In this document: positions 33,609 to 41,310 of the stretch, piece after piece
Layout: each line of letters begins with the position of its first letter
How positions within the stretch are numbered: the first letter of the stretch is position 1
Origin: Croceibacterium soli
GTDB taxonomy: Bacteria; Pseudomonadota; Alphaproteobacteria; Sphingomonadales; Sphingomonadaceae
DNA length: 64,000 nucleotides
Assembly: GCF_009828065.1 (NCBI RefSeq)
Contig: NZ_WTYK01000006.1
Span: 62,001-126,000 of the forward strand
Reading direction: 5' to 3'
Notes under the pieces: generated by a model
What the model was told of the DNA's origin: nothing
Seen by the model: only the letters and a program-made list of their open reading frames with translations
The model's database searches: none
Made by a program: the position numbers and the translations under genes

Positions 33609-34016
33609 TCAGGCGTCCGGCGTCCAGGCTTCGTAGTCGCCCGTGGCCCCGGCTCGCTTGCCGCCGCGCTCGAGCGCGCCTTGCGGGCGGTATGCCCCGG
33701 CGGTGCCGGTGGCGTTGGGCGTGTAGTCCGTTTCCCAGATCTTCGGCGGCGGCAGATGGCTCTCGGGCAGTTCGTCGTAAGTGTGATGCAGCCAGCCATG
33801 CCATTCGGCCGGAACGCGGCTGGCGTCGTTGGCGCCGTTGTAGATGACCCAGCGGCGCTCCAAGCCCTCGGCCGTGCCGCGGCCCCCCTTCTTCGCGCGG
33901 AAGTACTGGTTGCCCAGCCCGTCGGTGCCGACGTGCTCGCCGTTGAGAGCGCTGAACAGCGAAGTGCCGACCGTGGCGCCGTCCCACCAGGTGAAGATCT
34001 TGGAGAGGATTCCCAT
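33609..34016 (-). CDS. NDUFA12-family NADH:ubiquinone oxidoreductase accessory subunit
   Basis: This 135-residue protein resembles the mitochondrial complex I accessory subunit NDUFA12 (B17.2), present in alphaproteobacteria. Motifs are TWWDGATVGTSLF, DGLGNQYFRAKKG, RRWVIYNGANDASRVPAEWHGWLHH broken at WHGWLH, and ETDYTPNATGT. The ATG at 34016 gives the family N-terminus; a longer in-frame start at 34109 would run into a palindromic element and is rejected. No clear ribosome-binding site is seen before the ATG. Confidence 0.92.
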   Translation of the reverse strand: MGILSKIFTWWDGATVGTSLFSALNGEHVGTDGLGNQYFRAKKGGRGTAEGLERRWVIYNGANDASRVPAEWHGWLHHTYDELPESHLPPPKIWETDYTPNATGTAGAYRPQGALERGGKRAGATGDYEAWTPDA

Positions 34017-34032
34017 GCCGCGCCGATAAGGC

Positions 34033-34292
34033 CTGTAGTCAGGACTGGCAATGGTCGTGATCGCCCTCAGGAGCCCGCTGGCAAGGAGCGCCGCGCAGAC
34101 GCGTAGCATCCGCTACGCGCAAGCAAGCGACGACGTCCAGCGGGCTCCTGAGGGCGACCGCGAAGCGGCGGGCGGAGTTTGGCGCACGGCGGCGTCGCTC
34201 GTCGGTCACGAAGGGAAACCATCGCTCCCTCCTCGCTCCTTGCCCTGCGCCAAACTCCGCTCCGTCACGGCCGTTGCCAGTCCTGACTACAG
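34033..34292. repeat. 260-bp nested inverted-repeat element
   Basis: Outer arms of 29 bp (34033-34061 with 34264-34292) match at 26 positions, and 19 bp at the tips are perfect. Inside lie a perfect 20-bp inverted repeat (34062-34081 with 34137-34156), an 8-bp stem-loop within it (34100-34107 with 34112-34119), and a perfect 15-bp inverted repeat (34172-34186 with 34246-34260). The whole can fold as a multi-branched cruciform or RNA. It fills the gap 34017-34330; no protein is supported there. Confidence 0.8.
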
Positions 34293-34330
34293 CCCTGAGC
34301 CGTTTCCGCCCGCCGGTGGCAAGCGCGCGA

Positions 34331-34822
34331 TCACCAGGTGACGCGCGCGCCCGGCCTGATGCCCAGTTCGGCCGCGCGGCCGCCGTTCAGTTCAAGCACG
34401 GCGATGGCCGGCCCGGAGGACGGGATCGGCTCGAGCGTATAAGGCACGGCATTGGCGGCGATATTGGTGATCCGCCCGTCGGGGCCGACGAATATCAGGT
34501 CCAGCGGGATCACGGTGTTCTTCATCCAGAAGCTGCGGGCCTGCGGCCGCTCGGTGGGAAACAGCATCCCTTCGTCGGGCCCCATCTCCGTGCGGAACAT
34601 CAGTCCCCTGCCCTGCTCCGCATCGGTCTTCGCCACTTCGACCCGGAAGCGGTGCTCCTTGCCGTCCTGGCTGATCGTGAGCGGGATTACCTCGAGGCCG
34701 GACACAGGGTGGACCGCGGCCGATGGGCTCTCGGCCGCCGGAACGGGCTCTGCCGCCTGCGGCGCGCAGCAGGCGATCGAAGCCGCGAAAAAGGCACCCA
34801 GGATCATCGTCGGCCAGCGCAT
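34331..34822 (-). CDS. DUF192 family secreted protein
   Basis: This 163-residue protein has an N-terminal export signal (MILGAFFAASIACCA). The DUF192 domain at about 55-160 contains VEVAKTDAEQGRGLMFRTEM, DEGMLFPTERPQARSFWMKNT with the conserved WMKNT, and PLDLIFVGPDGRI, then VLELNGGRAAELGIRPGARV. The fold is known from structures, but the role is not established. It lies 4 bp from recX on the same strand. The start was chosen at the signal peptide; the longer open frame upstream is antisense-like and rejected. Confidence 0.88.
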   Translation of the reverse strand: MRWPTMILGAFFAASIACCAPQAAEPVPAAESPSAAVHPVSGLEVIPLTISQDGKEHRFRVEVAKTDAEQGRGLMFRTEMGPDEGMLFPTERPQARSFWMKNTVIPLDLIFVGPDGRITNIAANAVPYTLEPIPSSGPAIAVLELNGGRAAELGIRPGARVTW

Positions 34823-34826
34823 AGGC

Positions 34827-35399
34827 TCACTGCTCCATCTCGTCCGCCGCCTCGGCGACCCATCGCTCCGCCTCGGCGGGGCTCTTTGCATCGACCATTT
34901 CGCGCACGCTGTCGAGCGAATGGCCGGCCCGCAGCATGGCCGCGATCTGCTTTTCCCGTAAGGCCTTGTCGATCGGCCCGGCCGCGAACGGGCCGAAGCG
35001 CCGCCGGCGGGCCAGGACCAGGAGAGCCTGGCGCGCGGCCAGTTCGCCGGGGCGGACCTTCTCGCGCAAGCTTTCGTCGATACCCGCCTCGCCGAGCGCC
35101 TGGTGCACGCGGCGCGCGCCATAGCCGCGCCGCATCAGGCCGCCCGTCTTCGCGCGGGCGAACACCTCGTCGTCGATATACCCCAACTCGACGTACCTGT
35201 GCACGAGCGATGAAATCGGCGGTTCGCCCTCGCCTTCCCAGCCCCGCTCGCGTATCTTGCGCAGCAGATAGCGCTCCAGCTTCGCCGCACTGGTGGAAAA
35301 CCGAGCCACGTAAGACAGCGCCAATTCCCCTAAACGCACGGAATCAAGCGGCTTTGCAGGCCTCTTGCGCTGCTTGCCGGAGGGGCTATCGTCAATCAT
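34827..35399 (-). CDS. recX: Regulatory protein RecX
   Basis: This 190-residue RecX-like protein modulates RecA filaments. The helical-repeat pattern is visible: LGELALSYVARFSTSAAKLERYLLRK broken at SYVARF, VHRYVELGYIDDEVFARAK, MRRGYGARRVHQALGEAGID and IAAMLRAGHSLDSVREMV. The start at 35399 was preferred over an upstream in-frame start that adds 28 residues without homology. It is divergent from the acyl-AMP ligase gene. recA is not nearby. Confidence 0.83.
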   Translation of the reverse strand: MIDDSPSGKQRKRPAKPLDSVRLGELALSYVARFSTSAAKLERYLLRKIRERGWEGEGEPPISSLVHRYVELGYIDDEVFARAKTGGLMRRGYGARRVHQALGEAGIDESLREKVRPGELAARQALLVLARRRRFGPFAAGPIDKALREKQIAAMLRAGHSLDSVREMVDAKSPAEAERWVAEAADEMEQ

Positions 35400-35510
35400 C
35401 GGCCTTATTCGTGCCACAGTCCGGCAAGATGGGGAAAGGCCGTATGTGGGAGCAGGGGGAGGATTTCGCTCTAAAGGCCCCATTCACCCGCCGCCGCTCA
35501 AGCGCCGGCT

Positions 35511-37280
35511 ATGACAGAACAGACGGGTAATACGCACGACCGTATGGAACACGACGCCGCCTCCAAGCCGACGCCGAACCGCTGCGCGCTACCGCGCCGC
35601 TTTTCCGACTTCGCCACTTTCGGCGAGGCGCTGGATTATGCCGCGCAAGGTGCGCGCGGGCTGAACTTTCACGATCCGCGCGGCCAGCTGGTCCGCGCCT
35701 ATCCCTTTGCCGAGCTGCGCGAGGATGCGCTGGCCATGGCGCGCCGGTTCGTCGGCGCAGGCGTGAAGCCCGGGGAGCGGATCGCTCTTGTGGCGCAGAC
35801 CTGCCCTGAGTTCGCCGCGCTGTTCTGCGGCGCGATCTACGCCGGCGCGCAGCCGGTCCCGCTGCCCTTGCCGACCAGCTTCGGCGGCAAGGACAGCTAT
35901 ATCGACCAGCTTTCGGTGCAGTTGCAGAGCTCGGAGCCGCTCATGCTGCTGTTTCCAAGCGAGATCGCGGAAATGTCCGGCGCTGCCGCCGCGCGCCAGG
36001 GCTGCGAAGGCCTGAGCTTCGAGGATTTCGCAGCGCTGCCGGATGACGGCGCCGCGCTGCCCTCCCCCGATCCAGACGACATTTGCTACCTGCAGTATTC
36101 CTCCGGCTCGACGCGTTTTCCGCACGGGGTCGCCGTGACGCACCGCGCGCTGCTCAACAACTTGCGCGGGCACGGCATCGGCATGGAGCTGGTGGAGACC
36201 GACCGCTGTGTCTCCTGGCTGCCGTGGTACCATGACATGGGCCTGGTCGGCTGCCTGCTCTCGCCGATCGCCAACCAGGTCTCGACCGACTACCTCAAGA
36301 CCGAGGACTTCGCGCGCCGCCCGCTCGCATGGCTGGACCTGATCAGCCGCAACGAGGGGACGACCCTCTCCTACTCGCCGACGTTCGGCTACGACATTTG
36401 CGCGCGCCGCATCTCCAGCCAGTCGCCCGTAGGCGAACGCTTCGACCTGTCGCGCTGGCGGCTTGCCGGCAACGGCGCCGACATGATCCGCCCCGACGTG
36501 ATGCAGAACTTCGTCAACGCCTTCGCCGACGCCGGCTTCAAGGCCAGCGCGTTCCTGCCGAGCTACGGCCTGGCCGAAGCGACGCTGGCGGTCACCCTGA
36601 TGCCCCCGGGCGAAGGCATTCGCGTGGAACTGGTGGAGGAAGAGCGCCTTTCCGGCAGCCCGCGCGATCTCAGCCGCCCGGCCCGTTACCGCGCCATCGT
36701 CAATTGCGGCAAGCCGGTGCTCGACATGGAAGTCGAGATCCGCGGCGAAGACGGCCACCGGCGCGGCGACCACATCATCGGCAAAGTCTGGTGCAAGGGG
36801 CCGAGCGTGATGCATTCCTACTACCGCGACCCGGAGGCGACCGCCGCCTGCCTGGTCGACGGGTGGCTCGACACCGGCGACATGGGCTACATGGCCGAGG
36901 GATACCTGTTCATCGTCGGCCGGGCGAAGGACATGATCATCATCAACGGCAAGAACCACTGGCCGCAGGATATCGAGTGGGCCGTGGAGCAGCTACCCGG
37001 GTTCCACCAGGGCGACATCGCCGCCTTCTCGGTCGAAACCGAGAACGGCGAGGAAGTGCCCGCGGTGCTGGTCCATTGCCGCGTGTCCGATCCGGAAGAG
37101 CGGCTGCGGCTGCACAATCAGATCCGGGAAAAGGTCCGCTCGATCACCGGCATGAATTGCCTGGTCGAGCTGGTCCCGCCGCGCACGCTGCCGCGCACCA
37201 GCTCGGGCAAGCTGTCGCGGGCGAAGGCCAAGAAGCTCTACCTTTCGGGTGAGATCGAGCCGTTCAAGCTGGCGGCTTAG
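35511..37280 (+). CDS. Fatty acyl-AMP ligase / acyl-CoA synthetase-like adenylating enzyme
   Basis: This 589-residue ANL superfamily enzyme activates a fatty acid as acyl-AMP. Features are the phosphate loop YSSGSTRFPHGV (a variant of TSGSTGxPKGV), SWLPWYHDMGLVG typical of FAAL enzymes, FLPSYGLAEATLAV, LDTGDMGYMAEGYLFIVGR broken at the hinge, and KDMIIINGKNHWPQDIE. The C-terminal lysine motif TSSGKLSRAKAK is present. FAALs usually hand the acyl group to an acyl carrier protein or polyketide synthase; none is adjacent. Related enzymes in Caulobacter take part in sphingolipid synthesis, one possible role. Confidence 0.85.
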   Translation: MTEQTGNTHDRMEHDAASKPTPNRCALPRRFSDFATFGEALDYAAQGARGLNFHDPRGQLVRAYPFAELREDALAMARRFVGAGVKPGERIALVAQTCPEFAALFCGAIYAGAQPVPLPLPTSFGGKDSYIDQLSVQLQSSEPLMLLFPSEIAEMSGAAAARQGCEGLSFEDFAALPDDGAALPSPDPDDICYLQYSSGSTRFPHGVAVTHRALLNNLRGHGIGMELVETDRCVSWLPWYHDMGLVGCLLSPIANQVSTDYLKTEDFARRPLAWLDLISRNEGTTLSYSPTFGYDICARRISSQSPVGERFDLSRWRLAGNGADMIRPDVMQNFVNAFADAGFKASAFLPSYGLAEATLAVTLMPPGEGIRVELVEEERLSGSPRDLSRPARYRAIVNCGKPVLDMEVEIRGEDGHRRGDHIIGKVWCKGPSVMHSYYRDPEATAACLVDGWLDTGDMGYMAEGYLFIVGRAKDMIIINGKNHWPQDIEWAVEQLPGFHQGDIAAFSVETENGEEVPAVLVHCRVSDPEERLRLHNQIREKVRSITGMNCLVELVPPRTLPRTSSGKLSRAKAKKLYLSGEIEPFKLAA

Positions 37281-37672
37281 CCGAAGATCAGGATCGCCAG
37301 CACGACAAGTATCGCCACCGTGGCGATAGCCCACGCCAGGCTCCGCCAGCCCTTTACGCCCGACCAGTAGAGCGGCAGGTAGATCGCCCGGCCGGCGAGC
37401 CAGATCCACGCGCAAGCCGCCGTCAACTCGCTCGCCTTGCCAGTCAGCACGACGCCGAACAGCGCGATGATCGCGATGGGCAGGGTCTCGAGGAAGTTGT
37501 CGCGCGCCCGTTCGAGCCTGCCGACCACCGGGTCCGGCGGCGGCATCTCGCCGTCGCGCGCGCCCATGTTCCAGCCGAGCCCGTACTGCTTCGTCTTGAA
37601 GCGGATTGCGAGCTGGATGTGCGCCACCAGCAGAACCGCGGCGAGCGCCAGGACGAGGATTTCGGCTTCCAT
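37277..37672 (-). CDS. MAPEG family membrane protein
   Basis: This 131-residue protein has four hydrophobic helices in the MAPEG plan. An N-terminal helix is followed by the QYGLGWNMGARD loop, the conserved RLERARDNFLETLPIAIIALF block (about residues 50-70, with R and N/E residues that bind glutathione in relatives), then CAWIWLAGRAIYLPLYWSGVKG. The family includes microsomal glutathione transferases; bacterial members are mostly uncharacterised. Its stop overlaps that of the acyl-AMP ligase by 4 bp, convergent. Confidence 0.85.
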   Translation of the reverse strand: MEAEILVLALAAVLLVAHIQLAIRFKTKQYGLGWNMGARDGEMPPPDPVVGRLERARDNFLETLPIAIIALFGVVLTGKASELTAACAWIWLAGRAIYLPLYWSGVKGWRSLAWAIATVAILVVLAILIFG

Positions 37673-37822
37673 CGATCGTCTCCTGCTGGTCCATGGCTTA
37701 ACCGCTGGCGCCCCTATGCAAAAGCGCTTTGTCCCTGGAACCGCTGCAGTCATACTGCGGCGCTTGAAACACGTGTCTTGCGCCACTAATACAGTGGAAG
37801 TCCTACGGGAGTTACCGAGAGC

Positions 37823-39034
37823 ATGGCCGAAACCGCACCCACGACGACCAAGAGCGCGACGGATCTGAACCTCACCCCGCCCGATCCCGTGCCCCACGTA
37901 GCGCCGGAGAAGGCTGCGGGGCTGGTGCCGGTGGATGAGGAGAAGCGCTCCAAGCTGGACGAGAAGGTCGATGGCTTCGTCAGCGAACTCGTGGCGCTAG
38001 ACGCCAACTCGCCTGACTTCGGCAAGAAGGTCGATCAGATCACCAACATGGGCCGCAAGGAAATCGCGGCGGCCGCGCAGATGTCGAACCGCTTCCTCGA
38101 CCGGCCCGTGCGGGCAATGGACCAGGAATCCGGAGTCGGCACCAACCTGGCCGAGCTGCGCCGCACGGTGGAAGAGCTCGACCCCGGCCGTCAGGGCAAG
38201 CTCTCCTCCGGCCGCAAGCTGCTCGGCATCATCCCGTTTGGCAACCGGCTGAAGCGGTACTTCGACAGCTACACTTCGGCCCAGGGCCACATCCAGGCGA
38301 TCCTCGCGCGCCTCGCCAGCGGCAAGGACGAGCTGCTGATGGACAACGCCGCGATCGACGTGGAGCGGCAGAAGCTGTGGGAGGCGATGGGCAATCTGGA
38401 GCAGATGATCCACATCGCCAAGACGCTCGACCAGAAGCTGGAGGACACGGCGGCCGATCTCGACGCGACCGATCCGGCAAAAGCCAAGGCGATCCGCGAA
38501 AGCGCGCTGTTCTACGTGCGCCAACGGACGCAGGATCTCTACACCCAGATGGCGGTCAGCGTGCAGGGCTACCTGGCGCTGGACCTGGTGAAGAAGAACA
38601 ACGTCGAGCTGGTGAAAGGCGTCGATCGCGCGAGCACGACCACGGTCGGCGCGCTGCGCACTGCCGTGACCGTAGCCCAGGCGATGACCAACCAGCGGCT
38701 CGTGCTGCAGCAGGTCACCGCGCTCAACCAGACCACCGCCGACATCATCGATTCGACGGGCAACCTGCTGCGCGAGCAGACCGGCAAGATCCACGAGCAG
38801 GCGGCCTCGAGCACGATCCCGCTGGAGACGCTGCAGCGCGCCTTCCAGAACATCTACGACACGATGGACGAGGTCGACGAGTTCAAGGTCAAGGCTCTCG
38901 CCAGCATGAAGCAGACGGTCGAGACCCTGTCCGACGAAGTCGAGAAGTCGAAAGGCTATATCGCCCGTGCCGAGGGTCAGAACCAGGCGGCCAGGGCGGC
39001 CAGCGAGCCCTCGCTGCTGAGCCTGGAAGCGTGA
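37823..39034 (+). CDS. TelA/KlaA-like toxic anion resistance protein
   Basis: This 403-residue soluble, largely helical protein matches the TelA family: QITNMGRKEIAAAAQMSNRFLDRPVRAM early, SSGRKLLGIIPFGNRLKRYFDSY in the middle, YLALDLVKKNNVELVKGVDRA and VAQAMTNQRLVL later. The family was named for tellurite resistance on RK2 plasmids, but its chromosomal members more often act in stress or envelope processes. It heads a three-gene run with an XpaC-like protein, the usual partner. Actual tellurite resistance is unproven. Confidence 0.88.
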   Translation: MAETAPTTTKSATDLNLTPPDPVPHVAPEKAAGLVPVDEEKRSKLDEKVDGFVSELVALDANSPDFGKKVDQITNMGRKEIAAAAQMSNRFLDRPVRAMDQESGVGTNLAELRRTVEELDPGRQGKLSSGRKLLGIIPFGNRLKRYFDSYTSAQGHIQAILARLASGKDELLMDNAAIDVERQKLWEAMGNLEQMIHIAKTLDQKLEDTAADLDATDPAKAKAIRESALFYVRQRTQDLYTQMAVSVQGYLALDLVKKNNVELVKGVDRASTTTVGALRTAVTVAQAMTNQRLVLQQVTALNQTTADIIDSTGNLLREQTGKIHEQAASSTIPLETLQRAFQNIYDTMDEVDEFKVKALASMKQTVETLSDEVEKSKGYIARAEGQNQAARAASEPSLLSLEA

Positions 39035-39047
39035 GCCGGACGAACTG

Positions 39048-39794
39048 ATGGCCGGCGAATCCCACCAGCACCAGCAGATCATGGCTCAGGCGCAGCGGTC
39101 GCTCGCCGATCAGCGCGCCGGTGGCCGCCGCCGTTCGGGTTCGATCGGGCGCGGTTCGGCCGAGCTCCGTCGCAGGAACTTGATGACCCGGATCAAGCTG
39201 ATCACGGGGGCGATCGCGGCGATCGTGCTGGCGGCGATCGTGGCCGGGATCGTCATCGACGGGATCGGCTTCACCGGGATCATGATCGCCTTCCTGGCGG
39301 TCGTCGCGGCCACGTTCCTGTTTTCCAACTACCCGAAGGTGAAAGTCCCCCGGCGCGCCGATCTCAACACCGGCGACGTTCGCAACATGGTCGCGCGGAC
39401 GGAGCTGTGGCTCGAACACCAGCGTCCGGCCCTGCCCCCACCGGCGGTCACCCTGGTGGACAAGATCGGCACCCAGCTCGATGCTCTCGGGCTGCAGCTG
39501 GAGCTGGTCGATCCGGTGCATCCGGCGGCCCAGGAAACCCGCAAGCTGGTCGGCGAGCACCTGCCGGAGATGGTCGACGCCTATCGCCGCATCCCCGCCC
39601 ATCTGCGGAAGGAAAAGCGCGTCGGCGCGACACCGGACGAGCAGCTGGTCGAAAGCCTCGGCAAGATCAGCGGCGAGATCGACGCGGTGACACGTCAACT
39701 CGCCGACGGCGCGCTCGACGACCTGGCGATCCGCACCCGCTACCTCGATTACCGCTACGGCGCAGCCGAAGAACCCGGACCGGAGAAGACCTGA
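39048..39794 (+). CDS. XpaC-like membrane protein, TelA partner
   Basis: This 248-residue protein has a basic N-terminus, two adjacent transmembrane helices (about 48-90) and a roughly 150-residue cytoplasmic helical domain (VDKIGTQLDALGLQLE, AQETRKLVGEHLPEMVDAYRRIP). Placement 13 bp after a TelA gene mirrors the xpaC-telA pairing of Bacillus, and the general plan fits XpaC/5-bromo-4-chloroindolyl phosphate hydrolysis family proteins. That assignment rests mainly on context. Its stop overlaps the next start (TGATG). Confidence 0.62.
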   Translation: MAGESHQHQQIMAQAQRSLADQRAGGRRRSGSIGRGSAELRRRNLMTRIKLITGAIAAIVLAAIVAGIVIDGIGFTGIMIAFLAVVAATFLFSNYPKVKVPRRADLNTGDVRNMVARTELWLEHQRPALPPPAVTLVDKIGTQLDALGLQLELVDPVHPAAQETRKLVGEHLPEMVDAYRRIPAHLRKEKRVGATPDEQLVESLGKISGEIDAVTRQLADGALDDLAIRTRYLDYRYGAAEEPGPEKT

Positions 39795-40105
39795 TGCGCG
39801 TGGCCATTCCGCACGACCTCGACCGGGAAACGGTTCGCCAGCGCCTCCGCTCGCGCAGCCACGAAATCGCCGATCACATCCCCGGCGGAATGGCCCAGGT
39901 CGAGACCGCCTGGCGCAGCGAAGACGTCATGACCATGAGCGTGCGCACGCTCGGCCAGGAACTGCGCGGCGACATCGAGATCGAAGAGGGGCAGCTCGTC
40001 TTCAACATGATCCTGCCGCCGGCGCTCGGCTTCCTCCAGCCGGTCCTGGAGAGCGCGATCAGGCAGCAGGGCCAGAAGCTGATCGCGCCTCCCGGCGCCG
40101 CCTAA
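39794..40105 (+). CDS. Polyhydroxyalkanoic acid system (PHA_gran_rgn) protein
   Basis: This 103-residue protein matches the small PHA granule-associated family: IPHDLDRETVRQRLRSRSHEIADHIPGG at the start, VMTMSVRTLGQELRGDIEIEEG broken at the turn, and LPPALGFLQPVLESAIRQQGQKLI at the end. The start overlaps the XpaC-like stop codon, so it is translationally coupled. Family function on PHA granules is presumed rather than shown. Its 3' end overlaps the convergent DUF2721 gene by 4 bp. Confidence 0.78.
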   Translation: MRVAIPHDLDRETVRQRLRSRSHEIADHIPGGMAQVETAWRSEDVMTMSVRTLGQELRGDIEIEEGQLVFNMILPPALGFLQPVLESAIRQQGQKLIAPPGAA

Positions 40106-40542
40106 AGCTTGCGCCCGAGTTCCAGGAACGTTTCCGGGATCCTCAGCACCGCGGTCGCCTCGCGCGTCTCGCGCAGGAAGTGCAGCAGCGAGGCCATCAG
40201 CAGCGACAGCGCGGCGATGAACACCGCCGCGACGAACGGCCGCAGGTTGATCGCGGCGAACTCCTCCACGAACAGCAGGACGACCACGATGCCGATGCCC
40301 AAGGCGGCCAGCACCATCAGCAGGATCGCCCGGCCGATCAGGTGGATGCGCCGGTCGACCAGGCGGATCTCGCGCACGATCTCGTCGTGCTCCGTCCCCG
40401 AAGTCGTGGCGTAACGTTCCTGCAACAGCCGTGAACGGTCGACGACTCTGCCGAGACGCGTCGACAGCAGGTTCATGATATTGCCGATCGCCACCAGCAC
40501 GAACACGGGCGTGAGCGCGAGCTGGATGGTCTGGGCGATCAT
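40102..40542 (-). CDS. DUF2721 family membrane protein
   Basis: This 146-residue protein has an N-terminal membrane helix (LALTPVFVLVAIGNIMNLLSTRLGRVVDRSR begins it, split here at LLSTR), a short charged loop with EIRLVDRRIHLIGRAI, and two further helices. This is the normal DUF2721 arrangement. The ATG at 40542 begins the family N-terminus (MIAQTIQLALTP). Function unknown. It is convergent with the PHA-system gene and divergent from the response regulator. Confidence 0.82.
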   Translation of the reverse strand: MIAQTIQLALTPVFVLVAIGNIMNLLSTRLGRVVDRSRLLQERYATTSGTEHDEIVREIRLVDRRIHLIGRAILLMVLAALGIGIVVVLLFVEEFAAINLRPFVAAVFIAALSLLMASLLHFLRETREATAVLRIPETFLELGRKL

Positions 40543-40674
40543 GGCGTAGTCCTCCGGCTGGTGTGGAAAGTTCGTAAGTCTGTGGAACGAAACGAGGTCT
40601 TGTCGATTTGGACCCGGACGGTGAACTGCGATAACCGCAGATCCGCCGTGTCGCAATCAGGGGGATGCGCCATC

Positions 40675-41103
40675 TTGAACAACGATCTGGGTGACCCGGC
40701 CAGGGCGGTTCCGACAGGTGCCGATGCCGCGCCCAATCCGGTGCGGCGCGTGCTGCTGGTGGAAGACAGCATGCTCATCGCCCTTGATGCGGAAGAGACG
40801 CTGATTCAAGGCGGCATCGACGATGTCGCCGTGGCCGGCAACGTCGCCGCCGCGCTTGCGCAAATCGAGAAGCAGATGCCCGATTTCGCGCTGCTCGACT
40901 TCAACCTCGGCAACGAGACGAGCGAAGCCGTGGCCGAAGTGCTGACGAACGCCGGCGTCCCCTACTGCTATGCCACCGGCTACGGCGACGCGCTGGAACG
41001 CATGTCGCTCGCCCCGCCCTGCGGCGTGCTGACGAAGCCTTACAGCAAGGACGACATCATGCGCGCAGTCGCTCGCGCCGCGGAGCTTATCAGCAAAAGC
41101 TAG
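40675..41103 (+). CDS. Single-domain response regulator (CheY-like receiver)
   Basis: This 142-residue receiver-only protein has RRVLLVEDSMLIALDAEETL with the acidic pair at the first strand, phospho-acceptor Asp in FALLDFNLGN, Thr in CYATGYGD and the switch-region Lys in VLTKPYSKDDI. No output domain follows. The start is set at TTG 40675, where a GGGGGA site precedes it; the open frame extends upstream without receiver sequence. No histidine kinase is adjacent. Such proteins often work in phosphorelays or the general stress response of alphaproteobacteria. Confidence 0.8.
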   Translation: MNNDLGDPARAVPTGADAAPNPVRRVLLVEDSMLIALDAEETLIQGGIDDVAVAGNVAAALAQIEKQMPDFALLDFNLGNETSEAVAEVLTNAGVPYCYATGYGDALERMSLAPPCGVLTKPYSKDDIMRAVARAAELISKS

Positions 41104-41179
41104 GATAGATCCTCTTCTGCAAGGCTGAATGTGGATGTGGGCTGCCGGTGCGCGCGAGTCGGCGCCTGCGCACGGCTGC

Positions 41180-41272
41180 CGCATGGGCCCTGAAACGAGT
41201 TCAGGGTGACGATGGGGGTAGGGGCAGGCCTCGAAAATCTCGTCATCCTGAACTTGTTTCAGGATCCATCTC
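41180..41272. repeat. Degenerate palindromic element
   Basis: Two hairpins, CCCTGAAACGAGTTCAGGG (about 41188-41206) and ATCCTGAACTTGTTTCAGGAT (about 41245-41265, split by the loop TTG), belong to the family at 7719-9697. They lie between the response regulator and the guanylyltransferase gene and may end both transcripts. Confidence 0.6.
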
Positions 41273-41310
41273 GCCCCAGGCGCAATTTCCGCTGGGGCGA
41301 GCGGAGGCCG

